A DNA stretch of 64,000 nucleotides from Chelonoidis abingdonii (taxonomy: Eukaryota > Chordata > Testudines > Testudinidae), in assembly GCF_003597395.2 (NCBI RefSeq), contig NC_133777.1, positions 9,555,636-9,619,635 on the forward strand, given 5' to 3'. The notes under the pieces are model-generated. The model was not told the origin of the DNA. It was given only the letters and a program-made list of their open reading frames with translations, and searched no databases. Positions 12,160-24,160 of this stretch are shown here, piece by piece (position 1 is the stretch's first letter; each line of letters begins with the position of its first letter). A program made the translations under genes and the position numbers.

Positions 12160-13831
12160 CTATTCGGAGTAAGCAAAGCAGAAAGCTTGTTACAGTGCAG
12201 GGAAACAGTTATTGCAAATGATGTACAGCAGAGACAGAGGGAAATGATGCAGCACATACATACACAGTTTGAGCTTTAGGACTGTACCTTGAAGGGCAAT
12301 AAAATCCCATCACTCTCTCGTAATACATCAAAAGCATCTCACTCACAAGAGGCTGTTGCATTTCATCACCACAGAGAGAATCACACAAATATACAGCACA
12401 GGGAAATGTACTGATTCCTTAGATTAAATAGAACAATTGAGTTTAAGGGAGGCAAATTCTATGGGGAAAACTCCCAACACTGCACTGAACTGTTAGTTCT
12501 CAGCCTACCAAAGCTTAAATGTGGAGCTTCATAGGATAAAGTCCCCAAATGTGGGACATAAACAGCTAACGCTTAAAATGATGTGAGATTTATTTTGTTA
12601 AAACAAACTAAGTTTCCCCACGTATCATTTTCGTGGTATTTACAGTAATAATAAACTACATAAAAACAGCAGGTCACTGTGGAAGAGCGGTATGCCTGGG
12701 TACAAATATCACTGTATTGCTTTAAGAGAAGAGGGAATTTTCTTTGAAAATCTCTCTCTCTCTGACTTCCCTGAAAAAGCACAGTGAGTGATTTATACTA
12801 CAGCACTATTAGAAAATCAGCTATGGAACCTTTAGGGTCACATTCTGCCCTGATTTACACTATGTACAATGCCATTGTCAATGAGGACAGAATTTGATGC
12901 ATAAGCTATTTTAAAGAAAATCTACTCTCTATGGATATCCTCATAACAGTGTCCATAGGAGACAGGGTTCTCCCAGTACTGAGAAATCCTGCAAGACATT
13001 ATCACACCATGTAAATCCTGCAGGGCCAGACTGTGCCACCCTTATTCACAGTGAGTAGTATTTTAATCTGACAGTAATCCCATTGATTTCAATCATGGCA
13101 GAAGCTTATCCATCACAATGACATCTTATTGCTAGTCCAAATCTTTCAGGCTACGGAGCCGTCACGTGGTCCTCCTCTCCTAGCTGATTCTTATGCCTTA
13201 TTTTTCCCTCCTACTTTCCTCCTTCTGTTTAAATCTCCTCTTCATTTTTCTCTTACTCTTCTCCTTCGCCGTATTCTTTTCATCAATAAAATATTTACTG
13301 ACAATTTTTAACCTATACACCAATGAGACTCTTGCTTTTTATTTATTTATTTTATTTCCTTTCCATTTCTTCCCTAAATAACGACAAAAACTTAGAAACT
13401 TTAACTATTCGCATCACCTGTTTCGGTCAGACTGGAAAAAAAACCCAACACCTTTTATTGAAATAATGCATTTTCCAAAATGCATCTGCTACCTTTTGTG
13501 TATGAAGCCAGAACATAGTGTACCACAGTAACCACCAGATGGAAATAGGAGAAAGCAGGAAATCAGAGTATGCATGGAGGGAGGAGAAACAAAGAGGAAG
13601 AGAGAATGCCACTTCAAGCATGCTCGCATGGATTGGAGAATGCCATTAAATATAATGCAGATTAAACCATAGTTAATAGCATGTTTGAGCATCTCTGCCC
13701 TATGTACTTAAGTTCTAAATAATTTAGCACCTGTGGCACATATTTACATCCTTTCCACTGAGTAATGAGGGGTACAGGCTCTGATGGAATGGTGGATTAT
13801 CAGCTTGTAATACAGCAGTGTGATTACTCAC
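12160..13831 (-). other. SDK2 intron between local exons 11 and 12
   Basis: The intron is 1672 bp. It contains pyrimidine-rich runs near 13190-13280 and AT-rich spacer. I see no recognisable repeat family and no gene. Confidence 0.65.
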
Positions 13832-13967
13832 GTGTAAGCTCAGCTCGTAAAGCTGAAGGGACTTTAATAGTCTTGGACTCTGTTCCAGGCCCAGTTTCAT
13901 ACTCCAGCTCCCGGTAATAAATCCGATACCCCAACAGCAAGCCATTCAGACTCTCAACCTTTGGTGG
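13832..13967 (-). CDS. SDK2: SDK2 exon (local 11): middle of FnIII-10
   Basis: The acceptor CTTGCAG is followed by PPKVESLNGLLLGYRIYYRE, LEYETGPGTESKTIKVPSAL and RAELT, then one base before GTGAGT: 45 codons plus one. LNGLLLGYRIYYRELEYE is the C-C' segment that SDK2 and SDK1 share. Upstream is a 6.0 kb intron carrying a CR1 LINE. The exon ends with the codons for ELT plus a C, and so does the next exon. Confidence 0.95.
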
Positions 13968-15649
13968 CTGCAAGAAGTTCACACTGTGCTTGGTAAGAAG
14001 TTCAATGCAACAAACATCACACAGTTTAAGACATTGATTTAGACAGTGTCATCCAGAGTCTGGGTTCTGTGCAACAGGGACTCAGACATCTTTGGTGAAA
14101 ACAGATCCATCAACAATACAAGAGCAAAACACTCATGGAATTTACAAAACAACATTTAAAGGTATCATTGTTATTTTAACTCGAGACAGTAATTAAGAAA
14201 TGCTTTGGATTTAGTAGTCCACGGATTATTTGATTCACGAGAACATGAGCTTCCTACATCCTGAATGCACAAGATCCTGTGTGTGACAAATTGGCTGGAC
14301 AAACCAGTGGCAAAAAACACAGATGTGGCTACATGTTGCCTGCCACAAAAACAGCAGAAAAGGAAGCCAATTTTTCAGACATTTAGCAGCAGAAGAGGAG
14401 TTCAAATTTTTGCAACAGCGTTACTATTACAGAGCAATTCTCTCCTGGCTGTTCTCCTTGAGGACAGCTTCCTGGATTCAGCATGGTTGGAGACAAGGAG
14501 TCGCTGATGAGAAGTGGAATAAGGATCAGTAGTTTTAACTAATTAGGTGAAAAACAGGTATTTTAGTAACGGCCCTACTTCCATATGAGGTACTGCCACT
14601 TGTTTACATTTGGCTAGTGAGGAACACTCATCCCTCAAGACACATGGGTCTGTCTATAACAAACAAAGAAACACACAAGTCATGAGAATAACTGCAATTT
14701 AGGAAGTAAAGGATGGTTACGGTCTCTTCCTTTTTGTGCCATGAGTATAAGTTTCACCTATAACACTCCTTCAGACTATGTTTCTTTTTCCCCAAGGAAT
14801 CTTGCATATAATAAATTGGGACCCCCAGGATTCTGCTCTTTCCACTCACTCCAAGCCTCCTGCTTCAAATAATCTTCTTTCTGGTTGAGGAGGAGTGAAT
14901 GGAGCCCAACATTGCTGTTCTCACATCAGCAAGGTACTCCCTTTGGATACTGGGCTAAGTTGAAGAACAAGACATTTAACTTGAGAACTAAATATGGATC
15001 TCTGGAATAACAGTTCAGAGCTATATACTAATTACATAGGGCCACCAGGCTGGCCATCCATACACTTGTTATTTTCTAGAACATACTCTGTCACTCAATA
15101 GGACTTATACTTAGCAGAGGAATGCTATTGCAGTCCCCCAGGTCCTTCTCCAACTAGAGATTAAAAAAAGCCTAAGAAATCCATTATAATGAGAAGAGAG
15201 TTTTTATCTGAGTGACTTACTTAGATATAGACAGGATATGGAAGTCATGATGGTTTGTAAAAAAAAGTGTTTTTTTTCAGGAGCTTACTGTAGTTTTAAT
15301 GTGGCAGAGAAGAAAAGTGACCTTGAGCCATTATTTTCTAAAGCTCTATGTTCTCAAACTTAAGTAGCAAGGAACTGAAAGGGTAAATGATAATGCCTGT
15401 AGCTATAATGATCTTGCTTTTAAATTCCAGAAAGATCATCATGTACTTTGGAAACTTTACACAGAAATAGCTTTGTCCATCACTGAAACAGTGACTACTG
15501 GGGTGAAATGCAGTGACAATACCAGGTAACACCCGGTGTAATTTTGAAGAAGAAAGTGAAAACCAATAATTCAACCATTTAAAACAGGGAAAGAGGCAAA
15601 TACTGGAAAATTTAAAGAAGAATTTGGCAACAGTCTAGCATACTGCTAT

Positions 15650-15681
15650 GAAAAAAAAAAAGAAAAAGAAAAAGAAAAAAG
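15650..15681. repeat. (AAAAAG)n simple repeat
   Basis: An A run is followed by GAAAAAGAAAAAGAAAAAAG: a short purine microsatellite in the intron. Confidence 0.9.
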
Positions 15682-15819
15682 AACATAAAACCTCCTGCTC
15701 CATACCATCACCAACAAAAAGCCACCCACCAGAACTGACTGTACTACGGAAAAAGAATGCCTCTGCATTAGGGCAAAAGGTATTTTGGGGGATTTGGTGC
15801 ATAACTTAAGGCTAAGGGA

Positions 15820-16340
15820 AAAGGGAATTGCTTACCTGTGCAGTAACAGACATTCTTCAAGATGTGCAGACCGCAAACATATTCCACAGCTAGTGATTGC
15901 ACCACATCAGTGTGCATGTGTTGAAGAACTTTCTATTTAGCAGTGCCAGGAGGGGCAGCACATGCATCCTTCATTTCCTCAGGTGCCTGTGTGAGAGTAT
16001 AAGGGGTGGGCCTGCCCCCCCCCCCCACATCAGTTCTTCCACGGCTTTCAGAGACCCTGGCCTGTGGAGTCTGCAGTAGCACGAGTGGAGAGTGGGTCAT
16101 GGAATATGTATACGGACTACGTATCTTGAAGAATATTCATTACTGTACAGATAATTAATAGATAAGGAATAATTTTCTGTATCGAGTGATAGTCCTTATA
16201 ACATTCCATAGCTGGTGACCCCTAAGCAGTAGAACTTCCCAAAGGCAGGTACAAGGCATTCACACGCAGAGTGACTGCAGTAGCATCCTGCCAAACCTAG
16301 CATCATCCCTGGTCACTTGCACTTTGTGAACATATGAAGA
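15820..16340. repeat. Interspersed reptile-type repeat with a poly-C run
   Basis: It opens near GCTTACCTGTGCAGTAACAG with ATTCTTCAAGATGTGCAGA shortly after, and echoes this internally as CGTATCTTGAAGAATATTC near 16120. That pairing of a TTCTTCAAGATG block with CTTGAAGAAT is an inverted arrangement typical of a dispersed non-autonomous element I associate with turtles. A run of 12 C lies at 16015-16026. The family name is not known to me and the borders are approximate. Confidence 0.4.
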
Positions 16341-17339
16341 AAAAACCAACTTGCTGCCCTGAGGATGTCTCTGCGGGGCATGCACATTAAAGAGGTCACC
16401 AATGTTGCCTGTGCCCTTGTCCAGTGTGCTCATTCTCTGCCAGGAAGAGGTGCCCCTGCCAGTCTATAACATGATCTGATGCACTTGTCTATCCATCTGA
16501 ATAGACGGACACAACTTGTCCCCATAAGACACAGAGAGCCTGCGGAATTTTGTGAGGGGGCTAGTCCTGTCAAAGTAGAATAGCAAGGCCCTTTCTTACA
16601 CCCAACATATGCAGCTTCATTTTAATTAGAGAGAGGTGTCATACAGCACTTCATATAACATGAAAGACTTTGTTTATGAACAAATACTTTACTGTACCAT
16701 TTCCTATATAATGTAAAAAAGGGTAAACACTATTGAACAAGAGTATATGTGGGACACTAATGCTCCACGTTATGTTATACATCTAATTAAAGGATATTTC
16801 TTTAATTCCACATGAATCTGTTGACAACCATCTTGTATTTATGCTTTCATGTCTTCCCCAGTCCTTTCCTCCTTCAAATCTAGCACAAATACTCAGAAGA
16901 TAAATGGCCCAGGATGTTTTTCTCTCTTTGCCATGAAAATGATGATTCTTCCTTGAAAAGGGTACTTTGCTGAAAGGTCAGGTCTTTCCACTCCTATCTG
17001 TCTTTTATGGCTAAACCTCTGCTTTTGATATAATGGATTATTTAGGATTTTTATCTATCTGGAGAAAGGCCCAAGGGATCTGCTGAGGTAGGTAAAGTGA
17101 TTATGAGTGGTTGCCTGGATGGTGTGCAGCAGTAATAAGAACAATTTGTTTACATCATGTGAGTTACAGAAACTCTTGTGTCTAAGATGGAAGTAAAGTG
17201 ATACACAATCTTGAATTTAACAGTAACATCATCTAGAACTTTTAAAACCAATCTTAGATTATTATTAAAACTAGCTTTGATGGAAAGCACTTGTTTTCTA
17301 CCAGTTACATTTAAAAATAATGGACTGACTGAACCAAAG

Positions 17340-18795
17340 AAATGCGGTTGATCTAATCTACCTGGATTTCAGTAAGGCATTTGATACAATTCCACATGGG
17401 AAATTATTAGTTAAATTGGTGAAGATGGAAATTAATATGAGAACTGAAAAGTGGATAAGGAACTGGTTAAAAGGGAGACTACAATGGTTCATACGAAAGA
17501 CTGGAGGGAAGTTACTAGTGGAGTTCCTCAAGGATCAGTCTTGGGACCAATCTTATTTAACAGTTTTATAGAGGAGGATCAGATTATCACACTAGAAGAT
17601 CTGGATGACCTTGTAAACTGGAGTAACAGAAATGGGATGAAATTTAATAGTGCAAAGTGCAAGGTCATGTATTTAGGGATAAACAACAAGAATTTTTGCT
17701 ACAAACTAGGGATTTATCGGTTGGAAGCAACAGAGGAGGAGAAAGACCAGGGTGCATTGGTTGCTCACAGGATGACTTGAGCCATCAATGTGATGTGGCT
17801 GTGAAAAAGGCTAATGCAGTTCTAGGATGCATCAGGCGAGGTATTTCCAGTAGATGCAGAAAAGTGTTAGTACCATTATACAAGGCACTGGTGAGACCTC
17901 ATCTGGAATACTGTGTTCAGTTCTGGTCTCCCATGTCTAAGGAAGATGAATTCAAGCTGGAACAGGAGCAGAGAAGGGCTAGTAGGATAATCCAAGGAAT
18001 GGAAAACCTACCTTATGAGAGGAGACACAAAGTGCTTGGCTTGTTTAGCCTAATCAAGAGAAGGCTCTGGGGGGATATGATTGCTCTCCATAAATACATC
18101 AGAGGGATAAATACCAGGAAGGGAGAGGAGTTATTTAAGTTAGGTGCCAATGTGGATGCAAGAACAAATGGATATAAACAGGCCAACAAGTTTAGGCTTG
18201 AAATTCAGCAATGGTTTCTAACCACCAGAGGAGTGAAGTTCTGGAACAGACTTCCAAGGGGAGCAGTGAGGGCAAAAAACCTAACTGGCTTCAAGACTGA
18301 ACTTGATACATTTATGGAGGGGAGGGTATGATGGGACTGCCTATGATGGTATGTGGCCTATCAGTGACTGCTAGCAGAAAAAATACCTAATGGCCAGAGA
18401 TGGGACACTAGATGGGAAGAGCTCTGAGTTACTATAGAGAATTCTTTCCGAGGTATCTGCCTGGTGGGTCTTGCCGATATGCTCAGGGAGTAACTGATTG
18501 CCATATTTGGGGTTGAGAAGGAATTTTCCCCAGTGGCAGAGACACTGGGCGGTTTTCACCTTCCTTTGCAGCATAGGGCACAGGTCAGTTGCAGGTTTAA
18601 ACTAATATAAATAGTGAATTCGCTGTAACTTGAAGTCTTTAAACCAAGATTTGAGGACTTCAGTAACTCAGCCAGAGGTTAGGGGTCTATTACAGGAGTG
18701 GGTGGGTGAGGTTCTGTGGCCTGCAGTGTGCAGGAGGTCAGACCAGAAGATCACATTGGTCCCTTTTGACCTTAAAGTCTACGAGTCTATAAGTG
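17340..18795 (+). pseudogene. CR1 LINE: reverse transcriptase C-terminal part and 3' end (defective)
   Basis: The translation gives LIYLDFSKAFDTIPHGKLL, WIRNWLKGRL, then VTSGVPQGSVLGPILFNSFI, WSNRNGMKFNSAKCKVMYLG, and after a frameshift KKANAVLGCIRRGISSRCRK, LVRPHLEYCVQFWSP and GVKFWNRLPRGAV. These are standard CR1 RT palm and thumb segments. The catalytic (F/Y)ADD block expected after LFN-FI is missing, deleted between about 17570 and 17580, so the copy is dead. A 224-codon frame (17657-18331) is still open. The 3' end reads CTTAAAGTCTACGAGTCTAT, the CR1 tail. The element is 5'-truncated and lies antisense to SDK2. Confidence 0.9.
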
Positions 18796-19995
18796 GATTC
18801 AAATACAGATAGTGCATTTGGATTTTATTTTGTGAGTTATTAACAAAATTTAAAGTTAAAAATTCAGCTTTGCTTGGGACTCTACAGCTTCTTTCCCCTC
18901 CTCCCCATTTAGACTGGCTGGTGTTTTCAGGTTTACATTATTCTTTAACATTGGTAAAGTTGTTCAATATGTCTTCCATTTGTCAACATGCAGTGAAAGT
19001 GAGAGAGTTACAACGTGTGTTGTTGCATGAACACGTGCTCGTTATTTATTTGAATAGCCAGATACACCTTCTAAGTACTGTTGCATGGCAATAAACAGGC
19101 CCTCACACATAAAAGAAAACTCTTCTAACATGCAGGAAGTCTGGTCTACATTGTAAACAGTATGTTTTCTGCTAGAATGCAACCTGTCAAAGATGCACAT
19201 CTTATTTGGGCAGAAGTCTTTCTTAGGCTTAGGGATGGGACAGAATTTCTGGAACAGGTCACTGATACCTTGTGTTAACCCATTGGGTTTTCTGTATTAA
19301 TGCTCACTAGCAAAAGAAAGTCTTGGGTAATAGCACACAGAGTTTCAGGAAATCTAAATAGCCCCAGGCCAGACTGAAAAGATAGGAATAGAAACTGAAA
19401 ATGCATATATTTCTAAAGCAGATATGGCCTGGTTACTCTCAGCATCCATTATTCTGGAGAAACTTCCATTCCTTAGAACTCAAAAAGAAAGAGCCCAAGT
19501 GTACGTGGAATTCCTTGGAGGGCTGAATGTTGTCTCAGACACAGCACATTTGCCTGTTTTATCAACTGAAGAAGATCATATGCAATCTGAACTGAATGAG
19601 ATTTTTGTTCCCTGATCCTTACCAGCTCTGACAATGACTCTGCTGCGTATTGTACAGGCAAACGGTGATACATAGTAATATCAGCAAGATGATAGTACTA
19701 CTTGTAAGAGAAACATTCTCAGGCATCTGTAGAAACCCCTTTATGTCTCCTGTCTCCCTCAAGGTGCGTAACTACCCAGTCCCTCTTAGACTAAAAGCCA
19801 GGAACCAGAAATTTACATCTTTCATCATAACATATAACTGGATCAGAGGCAGGGAACTAGGCTGCAGTCTTTCCAGTGTGCTTTAATACTCGCTTTGCAG
19901 AGACGTTATTCACTGCACTGTGCCATTAGGCGAACAAGGTTCATCAATCTGAGATCACTGTAGAAATGTTCTAGTAATTTTTATATTTTACCTAC

Positions 19996-20066
19996 CTGCC
20001 ACTGAACGAGGACAGAGGAGGTAGTGTGGGGAGTTACTGACACAGAATGTGGAGGTTCACCTGGAA
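19996..20066 (-). CDS. SDK2: SDK2 exon (local 10): start of FnIII-10
   Basis: After the acceptor TTGTTTAG, two bases complete Val and 23 codons lead to a phase 0 end before GTAGGT. It reads VPGEPPHSVSVTPHTTSSVL and VQWQ. This is the A and B strand region with the core Trp. At 71 nt it is one of the smallest exons here. A palindromic hAT-type insertion lies in the upstream intron, its near end only about 200 bp before the acceptor. Confidence 0.94.
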
Positions 20067-21273
20067 CTAAACAAAGCACAAACATAATAAAAGATTATAA
20101 TAGTGTGGCAAAACACAGAAAACTTACTCCATCAACCCCTTCTTCCTTCACTACTGATCTTTCTGTCCCAGCTTCAGTGTTATGTTGCTCAATGGAAAGA
20201 GAGTGGACAAGAGTACTCCTATGCATGGGCAGTTACCTCCCATGCCTCCCCTCTGTCTAGGCCAGTGGTTCTCAAACTAGGGCTGCTGTTTGTTCAGGGA
20301 AAGCCCCTAGCAGGCCGGGCTGAGCTGGTTTGTTTACCTGCCGCGCCCGCAGGTTCGGCTGATTGCTGCTCCCACTGGCCGCGGTTCACCGCTCCAGGCC
20401 AATGGGGGCTGCAGGAAGGGCGCGGGCTGAGGGGCGTGCTGGCTGCCCTTCCTGCAGTCCCCACTGGCCTGGAGCGGCGAACCATGGCCAGTGGGAGCTG
20501 TGATTGGCCAAACCTCTGGACACGGCAGGTAAACAAACCAGCCTGGCCTGCCAGGGGCTTTCCCTGAACAAGTAGCGGCCCTAGTTTGAGAACCACTGGT
20601 CAAGGCTACCTCTCTTAACACCCAGTATTTATCAGCTCAGGAATAAAGAAGGAAAAGCTTATCAGGAGCTCACAGCTCTCCACAGTGTAATGCACTAGGT
20701 TTGCTCAACAGAATAAATGATTACAGTTTGCTAAAGAAGTGAGAATCTTTTTCAGTTTTTACCCATTTTACTGTAAGGAGGCCAAACTGTTCTGGATTCC
20801 CTGTAACTAAACTCAAAGTAAATTAAACACACCTTAGCCATTTGGATGGACTGCAGCCTAATGTGGATCATGAGTGAAAACAATTGAAGACATTTCTTCA
20901 AATATATGCACAGCTTCACATTTATTTTTAATGATCCCTTGTAAATTATTCAATTTCTGCAAAGATAATGGTTGGCACAGAGTTTGGAAACCAACGAAAC
21001 AGAGTTTAATTCCATTTGGAAACTATTGAAAACATGGTTCATTTTCAGAGGGCACACCAGGACACTTAAAGCTGCCTGTTATTAATTCAGCTCTTTGCCA
21101 CCCATATCAATTGTTTGTGAACAGAATTGCATTTAACTGGGTGGGTACCACTGTCTAAGGCATACAATGGAATTAAATCCACTGGAAAGTGTGATCTAGA
21201 GGTTATAGCGAGCTCCACCCAAGCCCCAACCCATGCCAAGGGCAGGCTCATATTCCCGCTCCATCTCTCTTAC
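20067..21273 (-). other. SDK2 intron between local exons 9 and 10
   Basis: The 1207-bp intron is dominated by the palindromic hAT-type element at 20263-20598. The remainder (20610-21273) shows no assignable feature. Confidence 0.7.
20263..20598. mobile_element. Palindromic non-autonomous hAT-type DNA transposon
   Basis: Terminal inverted repeats read CAGTGGTTCTCAAACTAGGG at the left and its complement (CCCTAGTTTGAGAACCACTG) at the right. CAGTGGTTCTCAA is the classic hAT/Charlie-group terminus. Flanking 8-bp direct repeats are GTCTAGGC (20255-20262) and GTCAAGGC (20599-20606), one mismatch, as expected for hAT. The 336-bp body is GC-rich and largely self-complementary (for example GGGAAAGCCCCTAGCAGGCC against CCTGCCAGGGGCTTTCCC). 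Long ORFs on both strands here are by-products of the palindrome. Confidence 0.88.
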
Positions 21274-21377
21274 CATCCTGCAGAGTAGTGACTGCTTCTG
21301 TCTCAGCACTGAAGTCACTATCTCCAACATCATTGGTTGCTTTCAGGCGCAGCTTATAAGAGGTAAATGGGTTCAGC
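21274..21377 (-). CDS. SDK2: SDK2 exon (local 9): C-terminal part of FnIII-9
   Basis: After the acceptor TTTTACAG, one base completes Arg, 34 codons follow, and one base remains before GTAAGAG. It reads [20 protein letters not shown] and [31 protein letters not shown] is the F-G segment of FnIII-9 and TTLQD is the linker into FnIII-10. Exons 8 and 9 together give one complete FnIII domain. Confidence 0.95.
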
Positions 21378-21799
21378 CTGTAAAACATAATAATGAGGAT
21401 GAGGGATGAATTCTCTTCACAAGCTGTCTGAGACCAAACCTCTTACAAAGAACCTGCTCAAAGGCAAATGAATTTATTAGAGTAGTTCATCTCCTCTTAA
21501 GACTCCTCCCTTTCTATCTGGCCTTGTCCTTCTTCCTAGTAGCACTGGATTTGCTCAAACTCTCAACTGTTGTCATCACCTTCTCAAATATCGACTGGAC
21601 AGAGCTCTTAAAGACAGGCATTCTGTGCTCTCGATGGACTACAGAATAGCCATAGCTATGATTCACAGATAGATCTATGGTAGCTTTTGGTTCTAGAAAA
21701 GAGCAGGGCATATTAATAATAATAATAATAGAATTCAGCATGTATATTAGTGTTTCAGAGCTTCACAGTGCTGTTCATATTTTACCTAATATATCCTCA

Positions 21800-21965
21800 C
21801 AACACACCTGTGGAGCAGCTAAAGACTATCATTGTCATTTTACAGATAGGGAAACTGAGCTAAAGATAGGTTAGATGATTTTCCCAGAGCCACCTAGTGA
21901 GTCAATAGCACAGCTGGCATTAACTCTGAGGCCACCAGTCTCCCAGTTAATCCTCTAGATCATGC
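21800..21965 (+). mobile_element. MIR-like tRNA-core SINE remnant
   Basis: The segment has CATTTTACAGATAGGGAAAC, TGAGCTAAAGATAGG, an AGAGCCACCTAGTGAGTCA block and AGCACAGCTGGCATTAACT, the order found in the MIR/CORE-SINE class (dilution-like GGGAAACTGAG, then a GTCACAC...CAGAGCTGGGATT). It is old and diverged. Confidence 0.6.
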
Positions 21966-23357
21966 TGCAAGATTGGCATGTTTCATTCCTATTCAATTTC
22001 AAGCTAGTGCCATTCCCTGAATTATTTGGTAGAGACAGCGACTGCAGATTCTCTACAACTCTTCTGTATATGCATGGCTTTAAGAGATGCAAGAGCAACT
22101 TCCAACTGATATAACCTTATCAAAGCTTCTTCTAGCTTTTCTTTTGAATCACCTTCAAGAGCTTCAATTTCAGAGCTACAAGTTACGGGGAGTGTAGTTA
22201 ATTAATTGGAAGTATCTGTCCAGCAGCCAGCAGATGCAATTGTGACTACAGAGCCAAAAAAACAATTGGGAAGGAATGTGTAAAGGGAGTGAGCAGTTCC
22301 TCTGCACTCCTTTGCATCCCAGTGTGGTGTTGCAGGTGTGTCCCACCTTAATTTCCCGATTGGGCAGCAAAAGGTTTGCTTTATCAGCTCAGGGCAAGCA
22401 GAACCCAACACACATTAACAAAACAGCATGTCCCTTTATAAAAAGGCTTCAGGACGGGAGAAATTACAACAAATTTCATAAGGTCCTCATTACTGGATCC
22501 TGATTCAGAGCTCCCAAAACTTGAAGTCCATAACACCAACCCTCTGAGTCTCATAAGGCTGGTCTGCTGGAGCCTGAGAAAAACCTCATGCTGCCTGCAT
22601 GGCTTCTACTCCCCAGCTGAGCCTTGTCTTCTTATTTATAAAGCCCAGCCTCCTTCATTACACTCCAGGATGTCCCAGCTGCAGGCTCCAGTCTTTTCTT
22701 TAGAGGAGCAGCACATTCCTTCACAGGATGATTAACCATTGAGGGATGGGCATAGTCTAGTGGCACACAAAATATTGCTTTTCTGGATTCCCCCAGGAAA
22801 ATGCTTTTAGCAAGATGGAGAAGAAATGTTTTCCTTAGTTCTACCCTATTAGAAAACTGACACTTTCCTTCAGCAACTGAAATGGTCTTTTTTGAAATAC
22901 AAATCTTTGGTTTTCAATAATGATAATGTCAATTCCCAAATACATAGCTGGTCTCCTTGATTTCAGGAAAGATGCCGGGCATAATTCAGACCTGATGTAA
23001 CTCCACTGAGGACAATGTATCAGGTCTGCATTTGTCCTACAATCTTCAAGTTTTATTTTTCCTGCACAATTAGACAAAGGGTAGTAACAATTTGTTTATG
23101 TCCCTGGGCACATGACTAAGTAAAAGCTCCTGCTATGTACCAGAAGCCACTGCTTGATATTTTTTTTTTTTAACAGGCAATACAAATCTACATCTTAACC
23201 TCTTGGACACCATATTCTCAGCATGCCAATAGCCTTTTAGATACAGCCTTACTTACACTGGCAGGTCAGTGGGGGAATAGGACTGCAACATGAATAACTT
23301 CTCATAGGCTCTCAATGACTTCAGTAGAACTTTAAAAGAACTTTAATTCCAGCATAT

Positions 23358-23657
23358 CAGGTATGTCAACACTTTGAGCTCTGAGTGTGATTCCCAGCTT
23401 GAGGAATCACATTCACGCTAGAAATAGAATGCTAAAAATAGAATGTTGGCACATCAGCATGAGTGCCAGGAAGGGCTAGCTACCCTAACTGTATGCCTGT
23501 CCAAGACACTAACCATGTACTCAGGGTAGCCAGCTCCTCTCACTGGTTGCGCTGCCACAGCTACATTCTATTTTTAGCCCACTAGCCCTGGTCAAGCTAG
23601 TGTGAATGTCTCCCCTTGTGCTGAGAATCCAGCCCAGTTTGAAGTGTAGACATACCC
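23358..23657. mobile_element. Inverted-repeat DNA transposon (GGTATGTCTACACTT termini)
   Basis: The left terminus GGTATGTCAACACTT matches the right terminus AAGTGTAGACATACC read in reverse, with one mismatch. Inside are GATTCCCAGCTTGAGGAATC and CTATTTTTAGCCCACTAGCC. A related copy lies at 45231-45512 in another intron. This is a non-autonomous element; I could not settle the target duplication. Confidence 0.6.
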
Positions 23658-23920
23658 ACCATCTCTCAGGAGCTAATTAAGGCTGGATAACAAAGTTTAA
23701 ACACTCTGATGTAATCTATTCATTTCAGTATGGAAAATACAGATAAAATGGCCCTCATTTCCTCTGAAAACAAGACAAGGGCTCCCACAGAAATAATCAC
23801 ATTGCATTGATGGGATGAATTTTAACATAACCCTCTATCGAAAGTTCTGTAACTATTTGTATTTTCCAGATCACTGGAGTCAGAGGGCTGGAAAAGATGA
23901 CCTACAAGGAGAAACATTAT

Positions 23921-24160
23921 GTTAAGCTGACTGGTCTGTAATTCCCTGGGTTCCCCTTATTTCCCTTTGTATAGATGGACACTATACTTGCCCTTTTCCA
24001 GGCCTCTGGAATCTCTCCCGTCTTCCATGACAGTGATTACCTTCTAAAAGTCATGGAAGGTGGGAGAGATTCCAGAGGACTGTAAAAGGGCTAATACAGT
24101 GCCAATGTATAAAAAGGGAAATAAGGATAACCCAGGGAATTACAGACCAGTCATCTTAAC
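23921..24160. repeat. Long CR1 hairpin: inverted repeat with ~111-bp arms
   Basis: The left arm 23921-24031, read on the minus strand, runs GTCATGGAAGACGGGAGAGA through GGGAATTACAGACCAGTCAG to CTTAAC. The right arm 24050-24160 reads GTCATGGAAGGTGGGAGAGA through GGGAATTACAGACCAGTCAT to CTTAAC. The spacer is 18 nt. Both arms encode the CR1 start of the RT fingers (equivalent to GEIPEDCKRANTVP and PGNYRPVILTS). The arms have diverged by scattered substitutions, so the structure is not recent. Confidence 0.85.

Larger units (their letters stand above)
13968..19995 (-). other. SDK2 intron between local exons 10 and 11
   Basis: The 6.0 kb intron contains a purine simple repeat (15650-15681), an interspersed repeat with a C run (15820-16340) and a CR1 LINE 3' part (17340-18795). 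Sequence at 13968-15640 and 18800-19995 shows nothing I can assign. Confidence 0.7.

Noticed and set aside
20103..20621. 154-codon frame and antisense frames of 95-100 codons
   Set aside because: They arise from the palindromic hAT element; sense and antisense peptides resemble each other because the DNA is self-complementary.
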